Shown here: one piece after another, positions 1-8,011 of the stretch
How the letters are laid out: every line of letters starts with the position of its first letter
Numbering within the stretch: the stretch's first letter is position 1
Origin: Microbacterium murale
GTDB lineage: Bacteria; Actinomycetota; Actinomycetes; Actinomycetales; Microbacteriaceae
DNA: 64,000 bases
NCBI RefSeq assembly: GCF_014635185.1
Contig: NZ_BMCM01000001.1
Coordinates: 868,001 to 932,000 of the forward strand
Direction of reading: 5' to 3'
Translations under genes and position numbers: made by a program
Notes under the pieces: model-generated
Seen by the model: the letters and a program-made list of their open reading frames with translations, nothing else
Databases searched by the model: none
Told to the model about the DNA's origin: nothing

Positions 1-528
1 CCGGTCGCCGATCTCGAGGTCGGGCCGTCCGCATTCGTGGCGCGGGTTCGGGATGCGGCCCCGGAGTCAGGCGATCGCCTTCGAGCTGCGCTGGATGCCG
101 TCGCAGCCGACCCTGATCCGTACCTGTGGCCGCTCACCGACGTCCGCGCAGAGCGGTGGGTCGTACCGGGCGCCGTACTGCTCGGGGACGCGGCATCGGG
201 ATTCCTGCCGACGGCGGGCATCGGCGCCGGCATGGCCATGGAGTCGGCGTGGATGCTGGGACGGATGCTGGCGCACGCCGACCGCACGAACGTCGCCGCC
301 CTGCTCGCCGAGTGGGAGCGGGTGCAGAAACCGCGAGTCGAATCGGCACAGTCCAACTCGCGGATGCTGGCGCGCATGATGTTCCGCCGCGGCAAGGCGG
401 TGGCGTGGCTGCGCGAGACGGCGATGCGGGTGCTTTCGGTGCGGTCGGCTCTGGGTCCGATCATCGACCTCGTCGCCGATCAGCCCGATCCGGACGCCGC
501 CGCCCGGCGGGTGCTCAACGACCTGTGA
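1..528 (+). CDS. FAD-dependent oxidoreductase/monooxygenase, C-terminal part (cut by window start)
   Basis: The reading frame is open from base 1, so the gene begins upstream of the window; about 175 C-terminal residues are visible. The motif GDAASGFLPTAGIGAGMAME is the conserved 'GDAA...P..G.G...A.ED' segment that binds the FAD ribityl/pyrophosphate in class A flavin monooxygenases and halogenase-like oxidoreductases (family knowledge). After it come the usual helical C-terminal residues. The substrate cannot be inferred. Its 3' end overlaps the convergent small membrane protein gene by 14 bp. Confidence 0.8.
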   Translation, partial: PVADLEVGPSAFVARVRDAAPESGDRLRAALDAVAADPDPYLWPLTDVRAERWVVPGAVLLGDAASGFLPTAGIGAGMAMESAWMLGRMLAHADRTNVAALLAEWERVQKPRVESAQSNSRMLARMMFRRGKAVAWLRETAMRVLSVRSALGPIIDLVADQPDPDAAARRVLNDL

Positions 529-799
529 GGTCGCGCATCTCCCTCGCGTGTCGACGGATCATCGACATCAGGCTCGTCGACATGACGAACGCGCCGACGG
601 CGGCGATCCCGATGAGGATCCAGATGCCCTGTGTCGGGTCGATGAGCCCCAGCACGTAGACGGCGATGGCAGCAGCGGCGAGCGCGATGCCTTCGACCAG
701 CGCGATCGTGACGAGGAGTCGTGTCTGACGCCGCTGATGCTGCCGCTTGAGCTCTTCGACGCGAGAGTCGTTCGAACTGCCGTTCAGCGAGTAGCTCAT
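515..799 (-). CDS. small two-helix membrane protein, unknown function
   Basis: This 94-residue protein has a charged N-terminus (NDSRVEELKRQHQRRQTR), two hydrophobic helices at about residues 28-50 and 57-78, and a basic C-terminal tail. I do not recognise a family. I chose the ATG at 799 because a -10-like TACGCT lies six bases upstream, which fits a leaderless transcript; the longer in-frame extension has no protein-like character. Confidence 0.7.
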   Translation of the reverse strand: MSYSLNGSSNDSRVEELKRQHQRRQTRLLVTIALVEGIALAAAAIAVYVLGLIDPTQGIWILIGIAAVGAFVMSTSLMSMIRRHAREMRDLTGR

Positions 800-805
800 G
801 CCCGA

Positions 806-811
806 AGCGTA
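806..811 (-). promoter_or_regulatory. -10-like hexamer for leaderless start at 799
   Basis: TACGCT on the minus strand is followed by six bases and then the ATG at 799. No Shine-Dalgarno sequence is present, so transcription probably starts at or next to the start codon. No good -35 element is visible. Confidence 0.45.
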
Positions 812-824
812 GCGGGGCGACGCC

Positions 825-1877
825 TCAGGCCGGGTCGCCCTGCACTGGTCCCTCGGTGTTCGGCTTCCATCCGAGCGCCCGTGCGACGTGGGTCGCGAAC
901 GACTCGAGCACGTGCAGGTTGTAGTCGACACCGAGCTGGTTCGGGATCGTGAGCATGAGCGTGTCGGCGGCCATCACGGCCTCGTCGGCGAGAAGCTGCT
1001 CGATCAGCACATCCGGCTCTGCCGCGTACGTCTTGCCGAACGTCGAGCGGAAACCGTCGATGATGCCGACCTGATCGCCGTTCTCCGCGCTGCGCAGGCC
1101 GAAATAGGCACGATCCATGTCGTTGACCAGCGGGAACACGCTGCGGCTGACCGAGACGCGCGGCGTACCGGTGTGACCGGCGGCCTTGTACCCCGCACGA
1201 TACAGATCGATCTGCTCGCGCTGCAGCTCGTGGAACTGCGCGCCGGTCGCCTCGGTGAGAAGCGTCGAACTCATCATGTTGAGTCCCTTGCGACCGGTCT
1301 CCTCGGCCGTGGCACGTGAGCCCGAACCCCACCAGATGTGGTCGCGCAACGTCTCGGAACGCGGCTCGATCGCCAGGTATCGGCCCTCGCCGACCTGCTG
1401 CGGGTCGCCCTGCACGACGCCCGCGCCGTCGATCGCCTCGAGGAACAGGTCGAATTTGTCACGGGCGAGATCGGCACCGCGCGGGTCGTCCGATCCGACG
1501 TACCCGAACGCCTCGTAGCCGCGCAGCGCGGTCTCGGGTGAGCCACGGCTCACGCCGAGGGCGATACGACCGCGGGCGATGAGGTCGAGGGCCGCCGCTT
1601 CCTCGGCGAACTGCAGGGGGTTCTCGTAGCGCATGTCGATCACGCCGGTGCCGACCTCGATGCGCTCGGTCTTCGCCGCCATCGCGGCCAGCAGCGGCAT
1701 GGGCGACGCCGCCTGACGGGCGAAGTGATGCACGCGCACGTATGCGCCGTTGACGCCCAGCTGGTCAGCACCGACGGTGAGGTCGATCGTCTGGTGCAGC
1801 ATGTCGCCGGCGGTGCGCGTGCCTGAGCCGGGCACAGGTGCGTAGTGCCCGAACGAGAGGAATCCGAAAGCCTTCAT
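825..1877 (-). CDS. LLM-class flavin-dependent oxidoreductase (luciferase-like)
   Basis: The 350-residue protein starts MKAFGFLSFGHYAPVPGSGT and carries bacterial-luciferase-like features: ELGVNGAYVRVHHF-type early strand, TERIEVGTGVIDMRYENP, and ALDLIARGRIALGVSRGSPE, the conserved 'D..S.GR..LG.G.G' region. Members use FMNH2 or F420H2 with O2; cofactor and substrate cannot be told from sequence. The start is ATG at 1877, three bases after the stop of the upstream methyltransferase gene, so the two are probably cotranscribed. Confidence 0.85.
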   Translation of the reverse strand: MKAFGFLSFGHYAPVPGSGTRTAGDMLHQTIDLTVGADQLGVNGAYVRVHHFARQAASPMPLLAAMAAKTERIEVGTGVIDMRYENPLQFAEEAAALDLIARGRIALGVSRGSPETALRGYEAFGYVGSDDPRGADLARDKFDLFLEAIDGAGVVQGDPQQVGEGRYLAIEPRSETLRDHIWWGSGSRATAEETGRKGLNMMSSTLLTEATGAQFHELQREQIDLYRAGYKAAGHTGTPRVSVSRSVFPLVNDMDRAYFGLRSAENGDQVGIIDGFRSTFGKTYAAEPDVLIEQLLADEAVMAADTLMLTIPNQLGVDYNLHVLESFATHVARALGWKPNTEGPVQGDPA

Positions 1878-1880
1878 GTT

Positions 1881-3425
1881 CTATGCAACCGAATGGATGC
1901 CGTCGGCATTCCCCGAATCGGCGACGAGGAACCCATCCAGCACGAGCCGGCGGATGCGGGGTTCGAGGTCGTTCCACAGATCGACGAGCGGCACGTCGAA
2001 CAGATCGGCGAGCGCAGAGACGATCTGAGTGACGCTCAGCTCGCCGTCGCACGCTCCGACGAATCCGGCGAGCGCCGAGTCCACGGACACCGTGCGGCCG
2101 AAGCCGCCGCCCTGGCGCAACTCGATAACACTCGGATCGTCGTCGCCCGGCATGTAGTGGCGTGCCTCGGTCACATCCGGTGCGGTGACGAGAGTGTGCG
2201 GGATGCCGCCTGCCAGCGAGTCGTGCGCGTCGAGTCCCTCGCGCAGCGCCCGACCTGGTGCCGAGAGCGGCTGCGACACCGACTCGAAGCGGCGCAGGCG
2301 AGCGGGCTCCGCATCGGCAGGCCGACGCAGCAGCACGTAACCGAAGCCGATCGCGGTGACCTCGCGATCGGCGAAGTCGTCGAGCCAGGCCTCGAGCATC
2401 CGGCCGAAGGCGTCCTCACGTGGAGTCGTGCCGCCGTCGCGGATCCACAGTTCGGCGTAGCCGAGCGGGCTGAGTTCTTCGCGCTGGATCACCCAGGCGT
2501 CCAGCGCGGGGTCGACCCACGACTCGAGTCGGTCCAGACCCGCGGCAGCGGGGAGCGACTCCCAGTTGCCGAGCAGTTGGGCGATGCCACCGGGCGTGAG
2601 ATGCGCTGGCGCATCGCGCACGAACTGCTCCACCAGCGCATCACCGATCAGCCCGCCATCGCGGTATTCGTAGGCCGTCACGCCCTCGATGCGCGGAGTG
2701 ATGACGAACGGCGGATTCGAGACGATCAGGTCGAACGCCTCCCCCGCCACGGGCTCGAACATGCTGCCCTTCCGGAACGTCACGTTGCCCACGCCGTTCA
2801 GGCGCGCGTTGAGCTCGGCGAACGCGAGGGCCCTCGTCGAGATGTCGGTCGCGACGACTTCACCTGCGTGGCGGGAGACGAGAAGGGCCTGGATGCCGCA
2901 TCCGGTGCCGAGGTCCAGCGCACGGCCGACCGGCACAGGGACGATCAGCTCGGCGAGCGTGCGCGACGCCCCGCCGACACCGAGCACGTGGTCTGCGGGC
3001 AGCGCGGTACCGAGGGCGAGCTCGTCGAGGTCGCTGGCGATCCACCACTCGCCGATGCCCTCGGCGTCCACGAACGACTGGGGACGGATCAGTGCCGCAG
3101 GCGTGAGATCCTCTTCATCCTCGGAGAACCGCGCCAATCCGAGACCGACCAACCCTTCGAACCCGAGGCGCGGCAGCGCGTGATCCACCAGTGTGATCGG
3201 CTGCGGCATCCCGAGCACGAGAAGACGACCGAGCGTCGCCAGCGCGCCCACATCCCGCGCGATCACGCGCAGCACGGGTTCGCGCACGCCGCGACCGAGC
3301 GCGTCGTCGGCCTCTTGACCCCACAGACGCCGAAGCGGCTCGGAACGGAAGTCGGCAGCATCCAGGTCGGCCGCCAACGCGGCGACGAGAGACGGATCGG
3401 GTGTGGGTGGGAGCGCGTCGGACAC
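1881..3425 (-). CDS. class I SAM-dependent methyltransferase with N-terminal DUF7059-type domain
   Basis: About 514 residues. The middle holds a Rossmann methyltransferase: ALDLGTGCGIQALLVSRHA is motif I and FDLIVSNPPFVITPR is the NPPF/Y motif typical of enzymes that methylate amino groups of nucleic acid bases or glutamine (family knowledge). An N-terminal domain of about 120 residues precedes it and a C-terminal winged-helix-like part (SVTQIVSALADLFDVPLVDL) follows. The substrate is unknown; rRNA or tRNA is plausible. Two GTG starts exist (3434 and 3425). I chose 3425 because a -10-like TAGAGT overlaps the upstream one and sits seven bases before this one. Confidence 0.8.
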   Translation of the reverse strand: MSDALPPTPDPSLVAALAADLDAADFRSEPLRRLWGQEADDALGRGVREPVLRVIARDVGALATLGRLLVLGMPQPITLVDHALPRLGFEGLVGLGLARFSEDEEDLTPAALIRPQSFVDAEGIGEWWIASDLDELALGTALPADHVLGVGGASRTLAELIVPVPVGRALDLGTGCGIQALLVSRHAGEVVATDISTRALAFAELNARLNGVGNVTFRKGSMFEPVAGEAFDLIVSNPPFVITPRIEGVTAYEYRDGGLIGDALVEQFVRDAPAHLTPGGIAQLLGNWESLPAAAGLDRLESWVDPALDAWVIQREELSPLGYAELWIRDGGTTPREDAFGRMLEAWLDDFADREVTAIGFGYVLLRRPADAEPARLRRFESVSQPLSAPGRALREGLDAHDSLAGGIPHTLVTAPDVTEARHYMPGDDDPSVIELRQGGGFGRTVSVDSALAGFVGACDGELSVTQIVSALADLFDVPLVDLWNDLEPRIRRLVLDGFLVADSGNADGIHSVA

Positions 3426-3432
3426 GGCCGTC

Positions 3433-3438
3433 ACTCTA
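3433..3438 (-). promoter_or_regulatory. -10-like hexamer for methyltransferase gene
   Basis: TAGAGT on the minus strand is seven bases upstream of the GTG at 3425 and overlaps the alternative GTG at 3434. This suggests a leaderless transcript beginning at 3425. Confidence 0.4.
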
Positions 3439-3533
3439 CGCGCCTTCAGGGTTCCCCTACCCCACCCGCCTAGAATCGCAGGGTCACAACTCACGGGCTG
3501 ACCCGCCGCGGTGCCCGAGGAAGACCAGAGACG

Positions 3534-5663
3534 TTGATCAGCCCCCGATTCAGCCGTCGTGCGCGCGCGCAGCGCCGTGCACGCGGTGCCGTCGTGTTCG
3601 CGCTGGCCGCCGCGCTCATCCTCGCGCCGCAGTTGACTGCCATGACACCTGCGGTCGCCGACGAAGACGCACCGGATGAGGGGATCGTCGAGCTCTCGCT
3701 TTCGGCGGGGGTCCACGGAGTCGCACAGCCGGGTTCCGCTCTGCTGACCACCGTCACGATCGACAACGGCACGCAGGAACAACTGGCGGCCGGTCAGGTC
3801 ACGGTCGAATTGAGTCGCACTCCTCTCGCCGACGGCGCCGCACTCACCGCCTGGCTCGACTCCGGAGACGCACCGGGCGCATTCGCGTCGCTCGGCACCG
3901 AGGAATCCGAGGCGGTCGCGGCATCCGAGACGTCCGCGCTCTCCGTGGCGACGCCGGTCGGCGTGCTCGGCACTCTGCCGGCGGGTGTGTATCCGATCAG
4001 GGCCAGCCTCACCGCCGACTCCGATGCTCCCGCAGCACCGTCCACCGCGCAGAGTGTGCTCGTCATCCACGCCGATGCCGACGCTGCCGCGCAGGTCGCG
4101 GTGCTCGTGCCGATCACGGCGACGCCGGCGGACGGCGGGCTGCTCACCGCAGAGGAGCTCACGACACTGACCGCCCCGGACGGCGCGCTCACCGCACAGC
4201 TCGACGGCGTCGCGGGCACCTCTGCAGCTCTCGCGGTCGACCCGCTGATCCCCGCCGCAATCCGCGCACTCGGCACCGCCGCGCCGGCGAGCGCACTCGA
4301 CTGGCTCACGCGGCTCGAGGCCCTCCCCAACGATCGCTTCGCACTGCAGGCCGGAGATGCGGATGCGACGACGCAGTCGCGTGCGGACCTCCCCGGGCTC
4401 CTGGCACCGCTGCCCCTCTCGTCGTACCTCGATCCGGAGAACTTCTCCACCGAGGCGACCCCGACACCGACACCGACGGCTCCGACCACGCCCACGCCAT
4501 CGCCGACGCCGTCGGAGCCGGAACTGCCCACCGATTCAGAGCTGATGTCGATCGAGCGCGCGACGCCGGCCGTGCTCTGGCCGACGGCAGGGGTCGACAC
4601 CGCAGATCTCGCGACGTTCAGCGAGTGGATGGCGACGGATGCGACGACGATCTTGCCGTCGACGGCGATCGCAGCATCCATAGGCGCTGCCGCCGACATC
4701 GACGGCAATCGTGTGCTCGTGACGGACGCGGCGGCCTCGGCCGCGCTTTCGGATGCCGCCGCCGAGACCGATGACAGCGCCCGCGAGCACGACATCGCCG
4801 CGGGGATCGCCCATCTCGCGCTCACCGGCCCTGCAGCGTCCATGCTCGTGGGCCTCGAGAGGAACGAGACACGCACGGCCGAAGCGCTGCGCGAGACCAT
4901 CCTCGCTGTCTCGTCGATCGCCGACCCGACCGGCTTCGACGCCCTGCGTACGGGCTCGCCTCAGTCGGCGACCCTCCGGGTGTCCGAGACGGATGCATCA
5001 GCATCCGCCGACCGCGGCGCGCTGTTGAACACCCTTCTCGCCGATGAGTCGCGTCTGACGGCGTTCGCGACGATCCTCGAGGATCCGCTCGTGCTGCTGT
5101 CGCCCGAACGCCTTCAGATGCTGCGGGTGCTCGGCGTCCGCGACGCGGCGGCTTATACCGACGCGGTGTCCGCACACAGGATCGCGACGACGACCACGCT
5201 CGATTCCGTGGGCGTTCAGGAGCCCAGCGCCATCCAACTGTTCACGTCGGCGGCGCCGCTGCCGGTGTGGGTGCGCAACGATCTGCCCTGGCCCGTCACC
5301 GTGCAGCTGACAGCCACACCGTCCGACGCGCGACTCGATGTGCAGCCGTCCACTCCTGTCGAGGCCCTGCCTGCCAGCAACACACGCGTCAAGGTTCCCG
5401 TGGAAGCGCGCGTCGGCAGCGGCTCGCTCAGCGTCGACTTCGCCCTGTCCTCGCCGACCGGTGTGCGCATCGGCACCGATCAGACCGCGATGGTCACGGT
5501 GCGCGCCGAATGGGAGAGCATCGGTCTCGTCATCCTCGGCGGCGTGATCGCCCTGCTGCTCGCCCTCGGAATCGTTCGCACAGTGGTGCGTCGACGCAAG
5601 GATCGAGTGGATGCCGAAGACGAAGCCGACGACGGAAACCGCGCCCCAGCATCCGGGGAATGA
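3534..5663 (+). CDS. DUF6049 family secreted, membrane-anchored protein
   Basis: This 709-residue protein starts at TTG (GAGGAAGA lies about ten bases upstream). A basic N-terminus and hydrophobic segment (residues about 18-42) form a signal peptide or anchor. A long extracellular region is interrupted near residues 305-330 by a Thr/Pro-rich linker (TPTPTPTAPTTPTPSPTPSE). One C-terminal helix (IGLVILGGVIALLLALGIV) is followed by a basic, then acidic, cytoplasmic tail. The family (M. tuberculosis Rv3909 is a homologue) normally lies directly before murJ and is thought to act in envelope biogenesis; here trxB follows after only 56 bp. Confidence 0.85.
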   Translation: MISPRFSRRARAQRRARGAVVFALAAALILAPQLTAMTPAVADEDAPDEGIVELSLSAGVHGVAQPGSALLTTVTIDNGTQEQLAAGQVTVELSRTPLADGAALTAWLDSGDAPGAFASLGTEESEAVAASETSALSVATPVGVLGTLPAGVYPIRASLTADSDAPAAPSTAQSVLVIHADADAAAQVAVLVPITATPADGGLLTAEELTTLTAPDGALTAQLDGVAGTSAALAVDPLIPAAIRALGTAAPASALDWLTRLEALPNDRFALQAGDADATTQSRADLPGLLAPLPLSSYLDPENFSTEATPTPTPTAPTTPTPSPTPSEPELPTDSELMSIERATPAVLWPTAGVDTADLATFSEWMATDATTILPSTAIAASIGAAADIDGNRVLVTDAAASAALSDAAAETDDSAREHDIAAGIAHLALTGPAASMLVGLERNETRTAEALRETILAVSSIADPTGFDALRTGSPQSATLRVSETDASASADRGALLNTLLADESRLTAFATILEDPLVLLSPERLQMLRVLGVRDAAAYTDAVSAHRIATTTTLDSVGVQEPSAIQLFTSAAPLPVWVRNDLPWPVTVQLTATPSDARLDVQPSTPVEALPASNTRVKVPVEARVGSGSLSVDFALSSPTGVRIGTDQTAMVTVRAEWESIGLVILGGVIALLLALGIVRTVVRRRKDRVDAEDEADDGNRAPASGE

Positions 5664-5719
5664 CTCGCGGTTAACATTGGTTGAAGCATCCGAGGCAAGA
5701 ATTCTAAGACGGGGAGCAC

Positions 5720-6691
5720 ATGCGTCAGGTCATCATCATCGGTTCGGGTCCTGCAGGATTCACGGCCGCCATCTACGCGGCGCGCGCCAACCTGAAGCCG
5801 CTTCTCATCGCAAGCTCCGTCGAGGTCGGCGGCGAGTTGATGAACACGACTGAGGTCGAGAACTACCCCGGTTTCCCCGAGGGCATCCAGGGTCCGGAGC
5901 TCATGGCGAAGTTCCAGGAGCAGGCCGAGAAGTTCGGTACCGAGGTCGTCTACGACGACGTCACCTCCCTCGACCTGAACGGTCCCGTCAAGAGCGTCAC
6001 GCTCGGCAGCGGTACGACGCACGAGGCCGCGACGATCATCTACTCGACCGGTTCGGCGTACCGCAAGCTCGGTATCGAGGGTGAAGAGCGCCTCTCCGGC
6101 TACGGCGTCTCGTGGTGCGCGACCTGCGACGGCTTCTTCTTCCGCGAGAAGAACATCGCCGTCGTAGGTGGCGGCGACTCGGCGATGGAGGAGGCGACCT
6201 TCCTCACCCGCTTCGCCACGAAGGTCTACGTCATCCACCGCAAGGACACGCTGCGCGCCTCGAAGATCATGCAGGAGCGTGCCTTCGCGAACGAGAAGAT
6301 CGAGTTCATCTGGAACAGCGAGGTCGAGGAGATCACCGGCGGCGACAGCGTCAACGGTGTGAGGCTGCGCAACACGGTCGACGGCACGGTCAGCGAACTC
6401 GCCCTCGACGGACTTTTCGTCGCGATCGGCAACGACCCGCGCACCCACCTGGTGCACGACAAGCTCGACCTTACCCCTGAGGGCACGATCTGGGTCGATG
6501 GCCGCTCTTCGCGCACGTCGGTTCCCGGTGTCTTCGCTGCGGGTGACGTGATCGACCCGACCTACCGTCAGGCCATCACGGCTGCCGCAACCGGCACGAT
6601 CGCCGCTCTCGACGCCGAGCACTTCCTCGCGGATTTTGACGACGCCTCCGTGGAGTTCCCCGCGGCGGAGGCGGCGGAGATCATCGCCTGA
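5720..6691 (+). CDS. trxB: thioredoxin-disulfide reductase
   Basis: This 323-residue cytoplasmic FAD/NADPH enzyme reduces thioredoxin. It has the N-terminal FAD dinucleotide motif GSGPAGFTAAIYAARA, the redox pair in WCATCDG (Cys133, Cys136), the NADPH motif VVGGGDSAMEEA, and the C-terminal FAD motif GVFAAGDV. Its length is normal for the family. GGGGAG lies just before the ATG. It is followed after 63 bp by trxA, its substrate, the usual actinobacterial pairing. Confidence 0.97.
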   Translation: MRQVIIIGSGPAGFTAAIYAARANLKPLLIASSVEVGGELMNTTEVENYPGFPEGIQGPELMAKFQEQAEKFGTEVVYDDVTSLDLNGPVKSVTLGSGTTHEAATIIYSTGSAYRKLGIEGEERLSGYGVSWCATCDGFFFREKNIAVVGGGDSAMEEATFLTRFATKVYVIHRKDTLRASKIMQERAFANEKIEFIWNSEVEEITGGDSVNGVRLRNTVDGTVSELALDGLFVAIGNDPRTHLVHDKLDLTPEGTIWVDGRSSRTSVPGVFAAGDVIDPTYRQAITAAATGTIAALDAEHFLADFDDASVEFPAAEAAEIIA

Positions 6692-6754
6692 CGGGAACAC
6701 ATTCCCTTCCCGCGCTGTTGTAGCGGGTGAAACTTCAATCCAAGGAGAAATCTG

Positions 6755-7078
6755 ATGACTGCCAAGGTAACGAGCCAGGCGACCTGGGACCAGGATGTGC
6801 TGCAGGCCGAAGGCCCCGTACTCGTGGACTTCTGGGCCGAGTGGTGCGGGCCGTGTCGCATGGTCGCGCCGGTGCTCGACCAGATCCAGTCGGAGAACCC
6901 CGACAAGATCACGATCGTCAAGCTCAACGTCGACGAGAACCCCGAGCTCGCCATGAAGTACCAGATCACGTCGATCCCGGCGATGAAGGTCTTCCAGGGC
7001 GGCGAGGTCAAGACGACCATCATCGGTGCCAAGCCGAAGCCCGCGCTCGAGAAGGATCTCGCCGCATTCATCGGCTGA
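6755..7078 (+). CDS. trxA: thioredoxin
   Basis: A 107-residue canonical thioredoxin with active site WCGPC (Cys31, Cys34), the conserved cis-Pro in TSIPAMKVFQGG, and LVDFWAEWCGPCR. It passes electrons from TrxB to protein disulfides such as those of ribonucleotide reductase. A strong ribosome binding site (AAGGAGAA) lies before the ATG, and a clear terminator hairpin follows the stop. Confidence 0.97.
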   Translation: MTAKVTSQATWDQDVLQAEGPVLVDFWAEWCGPCRMVAPVLDQIQSENPDKITIVKLNVDENPELAMKYQITSIPAMKVFQGGEVKTTIIGAKPKPALEKDLAAFIG

Positions 7079-7093
7079 TCAGCTTTTTCTCTG

Positions 7094-7121
7094 GCCCGTC
7101 CCTCCGTGTGGAGGGGCGGGC
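7094..7121 (+). terminator. intrinsic terminator after trxA
   Basis: GCCCGTCCCTCC and GGAGGGGCGGGC form a 12-bp stem with one mismatch around a four-base loop, followed by CTTTGTCTG. It lies 15 bases after the trxA stop and may also serve the convergent gene ending at 7137. Confidence 0.85.
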
Positions 7122-7136
7122 CTTTGTCTGTCCGGC

Positions 7137-7664
7137 CTATTTCTCGTAGACGGGGACCGACGGCATCCCGCGGTCCCGACGTGCGCGATCCACGATCTCC
7201 TGGATGACCGCCGTCTTGCCGGCGTTGTACGTTCCCCGCCCGTGCTGAGCATCGTTCGCGGCAGTGATCTTAGCGTCTTCGTACCGCCGCGCGTCTGCCG
7301 GATGCGCGATCAACCAGTCCCGCAGGATGCGCTGATTGACGGCATCCCATTCCTCGGCAGCGAAGAAGTGGGCGATTCGGGTACGCTCACCACCCTCCTC
7401 GAACACCATGACGGGATGTGTCCGTACACGGCTGCCGACGCGCCAACCAGCGCGAACCAGATGCGGCGCGTGCCGTTCGAACTCAGCCCTGTCTGTGACG
7501 CGGATGGCGACATCGATGATCGGCTTCGCGAGCATCCCCGGCACTGAGGTGGAGCCGATGTGCTCGATCGTCCAGTCCGGATCACCGATCTCACACAGTT
7601 CGGCGGCGATCGCCTCGAACCGACGTGGCCATTGCGGGTCGTATGGAACGAGGGCGAGCGGCAT
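7137..7664 (-). CDS. GrpB/UPF0157 family nucleotidyltransferase-fold protein
   Basis: The 175-residue protein carries the family signature: LVPYDPQWPRRFEAIAAEL at the start, then IEHIGSTSVPGMLAKPIIDV and the later Asp/Arg-rich helices. Members have a minimal nucleotidyltransferase fold (GSTSVPG...IID); some are associated with CoaE-like domains, but the reaction is generally unknown. It overlaps the upstream unknown gene by one base (TGATG), so translation is probably coupled. Confidence 0.85.
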   Translation of the reverse strand: MPLALVPYDPQWPRRFEAIAAELCEIGDPDWTIEHIGSTSVPGMLAKPIIDVAIRVTDRAEFERHAPHLVRAGWRVGSRVRTHPVMVFEEGGERTRIAHFFAAEEWDAVNQRILRDWLIAHPADARRYEDAKITAANDAQHGRGTYNAGKTAVIQEIVDRARRDRGMPSVPVYEK

Positions 7665-7999
7665 CAGGAGACGTCAGCGACCGTGGTGTCCCATTTGCGA
7701 TGCCGCGTCTCCACACCCAGCAGACGCCACACCGCCGGGGTCAACTCCGGGTACTCCAGTGCGATCTGGCGCATCACACGGTAGTTGCGTGTCGCGTTGG
7801 GTCGCACACCGTCATTGGCGGCGATGTTGTCCGCTCGCAACAGGTACACGACGAGCTCGTCCACACTCGGCAGATCTTCCATGAAGTCCCACGGGTCTTC
7901 ACCGCTCAGAAGGCGCTCCTGGATGAGCACAGCCAACTCATCCGCTGCCTCAGCCCTCAGTACTTCGAGGCTGGCACGACGCGGAACGGCTTCTGACAT
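7664..7999 (-). CDS. unknown 111-residue protein
   Basis: I do not recognise this protein. It is soluble, acidic in the first half (LRAEAADELAVLIQERLLSG) and looks helical throughout (PSVDELVVYLLRADNIAAND). It is stop-start coupled to the GrpB-like gene, suggesting a shared role. The ATG at 7999 has no Shine-Dalgarno sequence, but TAGGCT six bases upstream fits a leaderless start of its own two-gene operon. That hexamer overlaps the end of the sugar porter gene. Confidence 0.7.
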   Translation of the reverse strand: MSEAVPRRASLEVLRAEAADELAVLIQERLLSGEDPWDFMEDLPSVDELVVYLLRADNIAANDGVRPNATRNYRVMRQIALEYPELTPAVWRLLGVETRHRKWDTTVADVS

Positions 8000-8005
8000 G
8001 GTTCA

Positions 8006-8011
8006 AGCCTA
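8006..8011 (-). promoter_or_regulatory. -10-like hexamer for leaderless start at 7999
   Basis: TAGGCT on the minus strand is six bases upstream of the ATG at 7999 and includes the TAG stop of the upstream transporter gene. Confidence 0.45.

Noticed and set aside
1845-3473. 542-codon plus-strand frame opposite the methyltransferase gene
   Set aside because: The minus-strand frame has clear SAM and NPPF motifs; the plus-strand one has none.
4440-4540. Repetitive ACACCGACACCG-type tract as a tandem DNA repeat or CRISPR
   Set aside because: It encodes the Thr/Pro-rich linker of the DUF6049 protein; there are no spacers and the reading frame is continuous.
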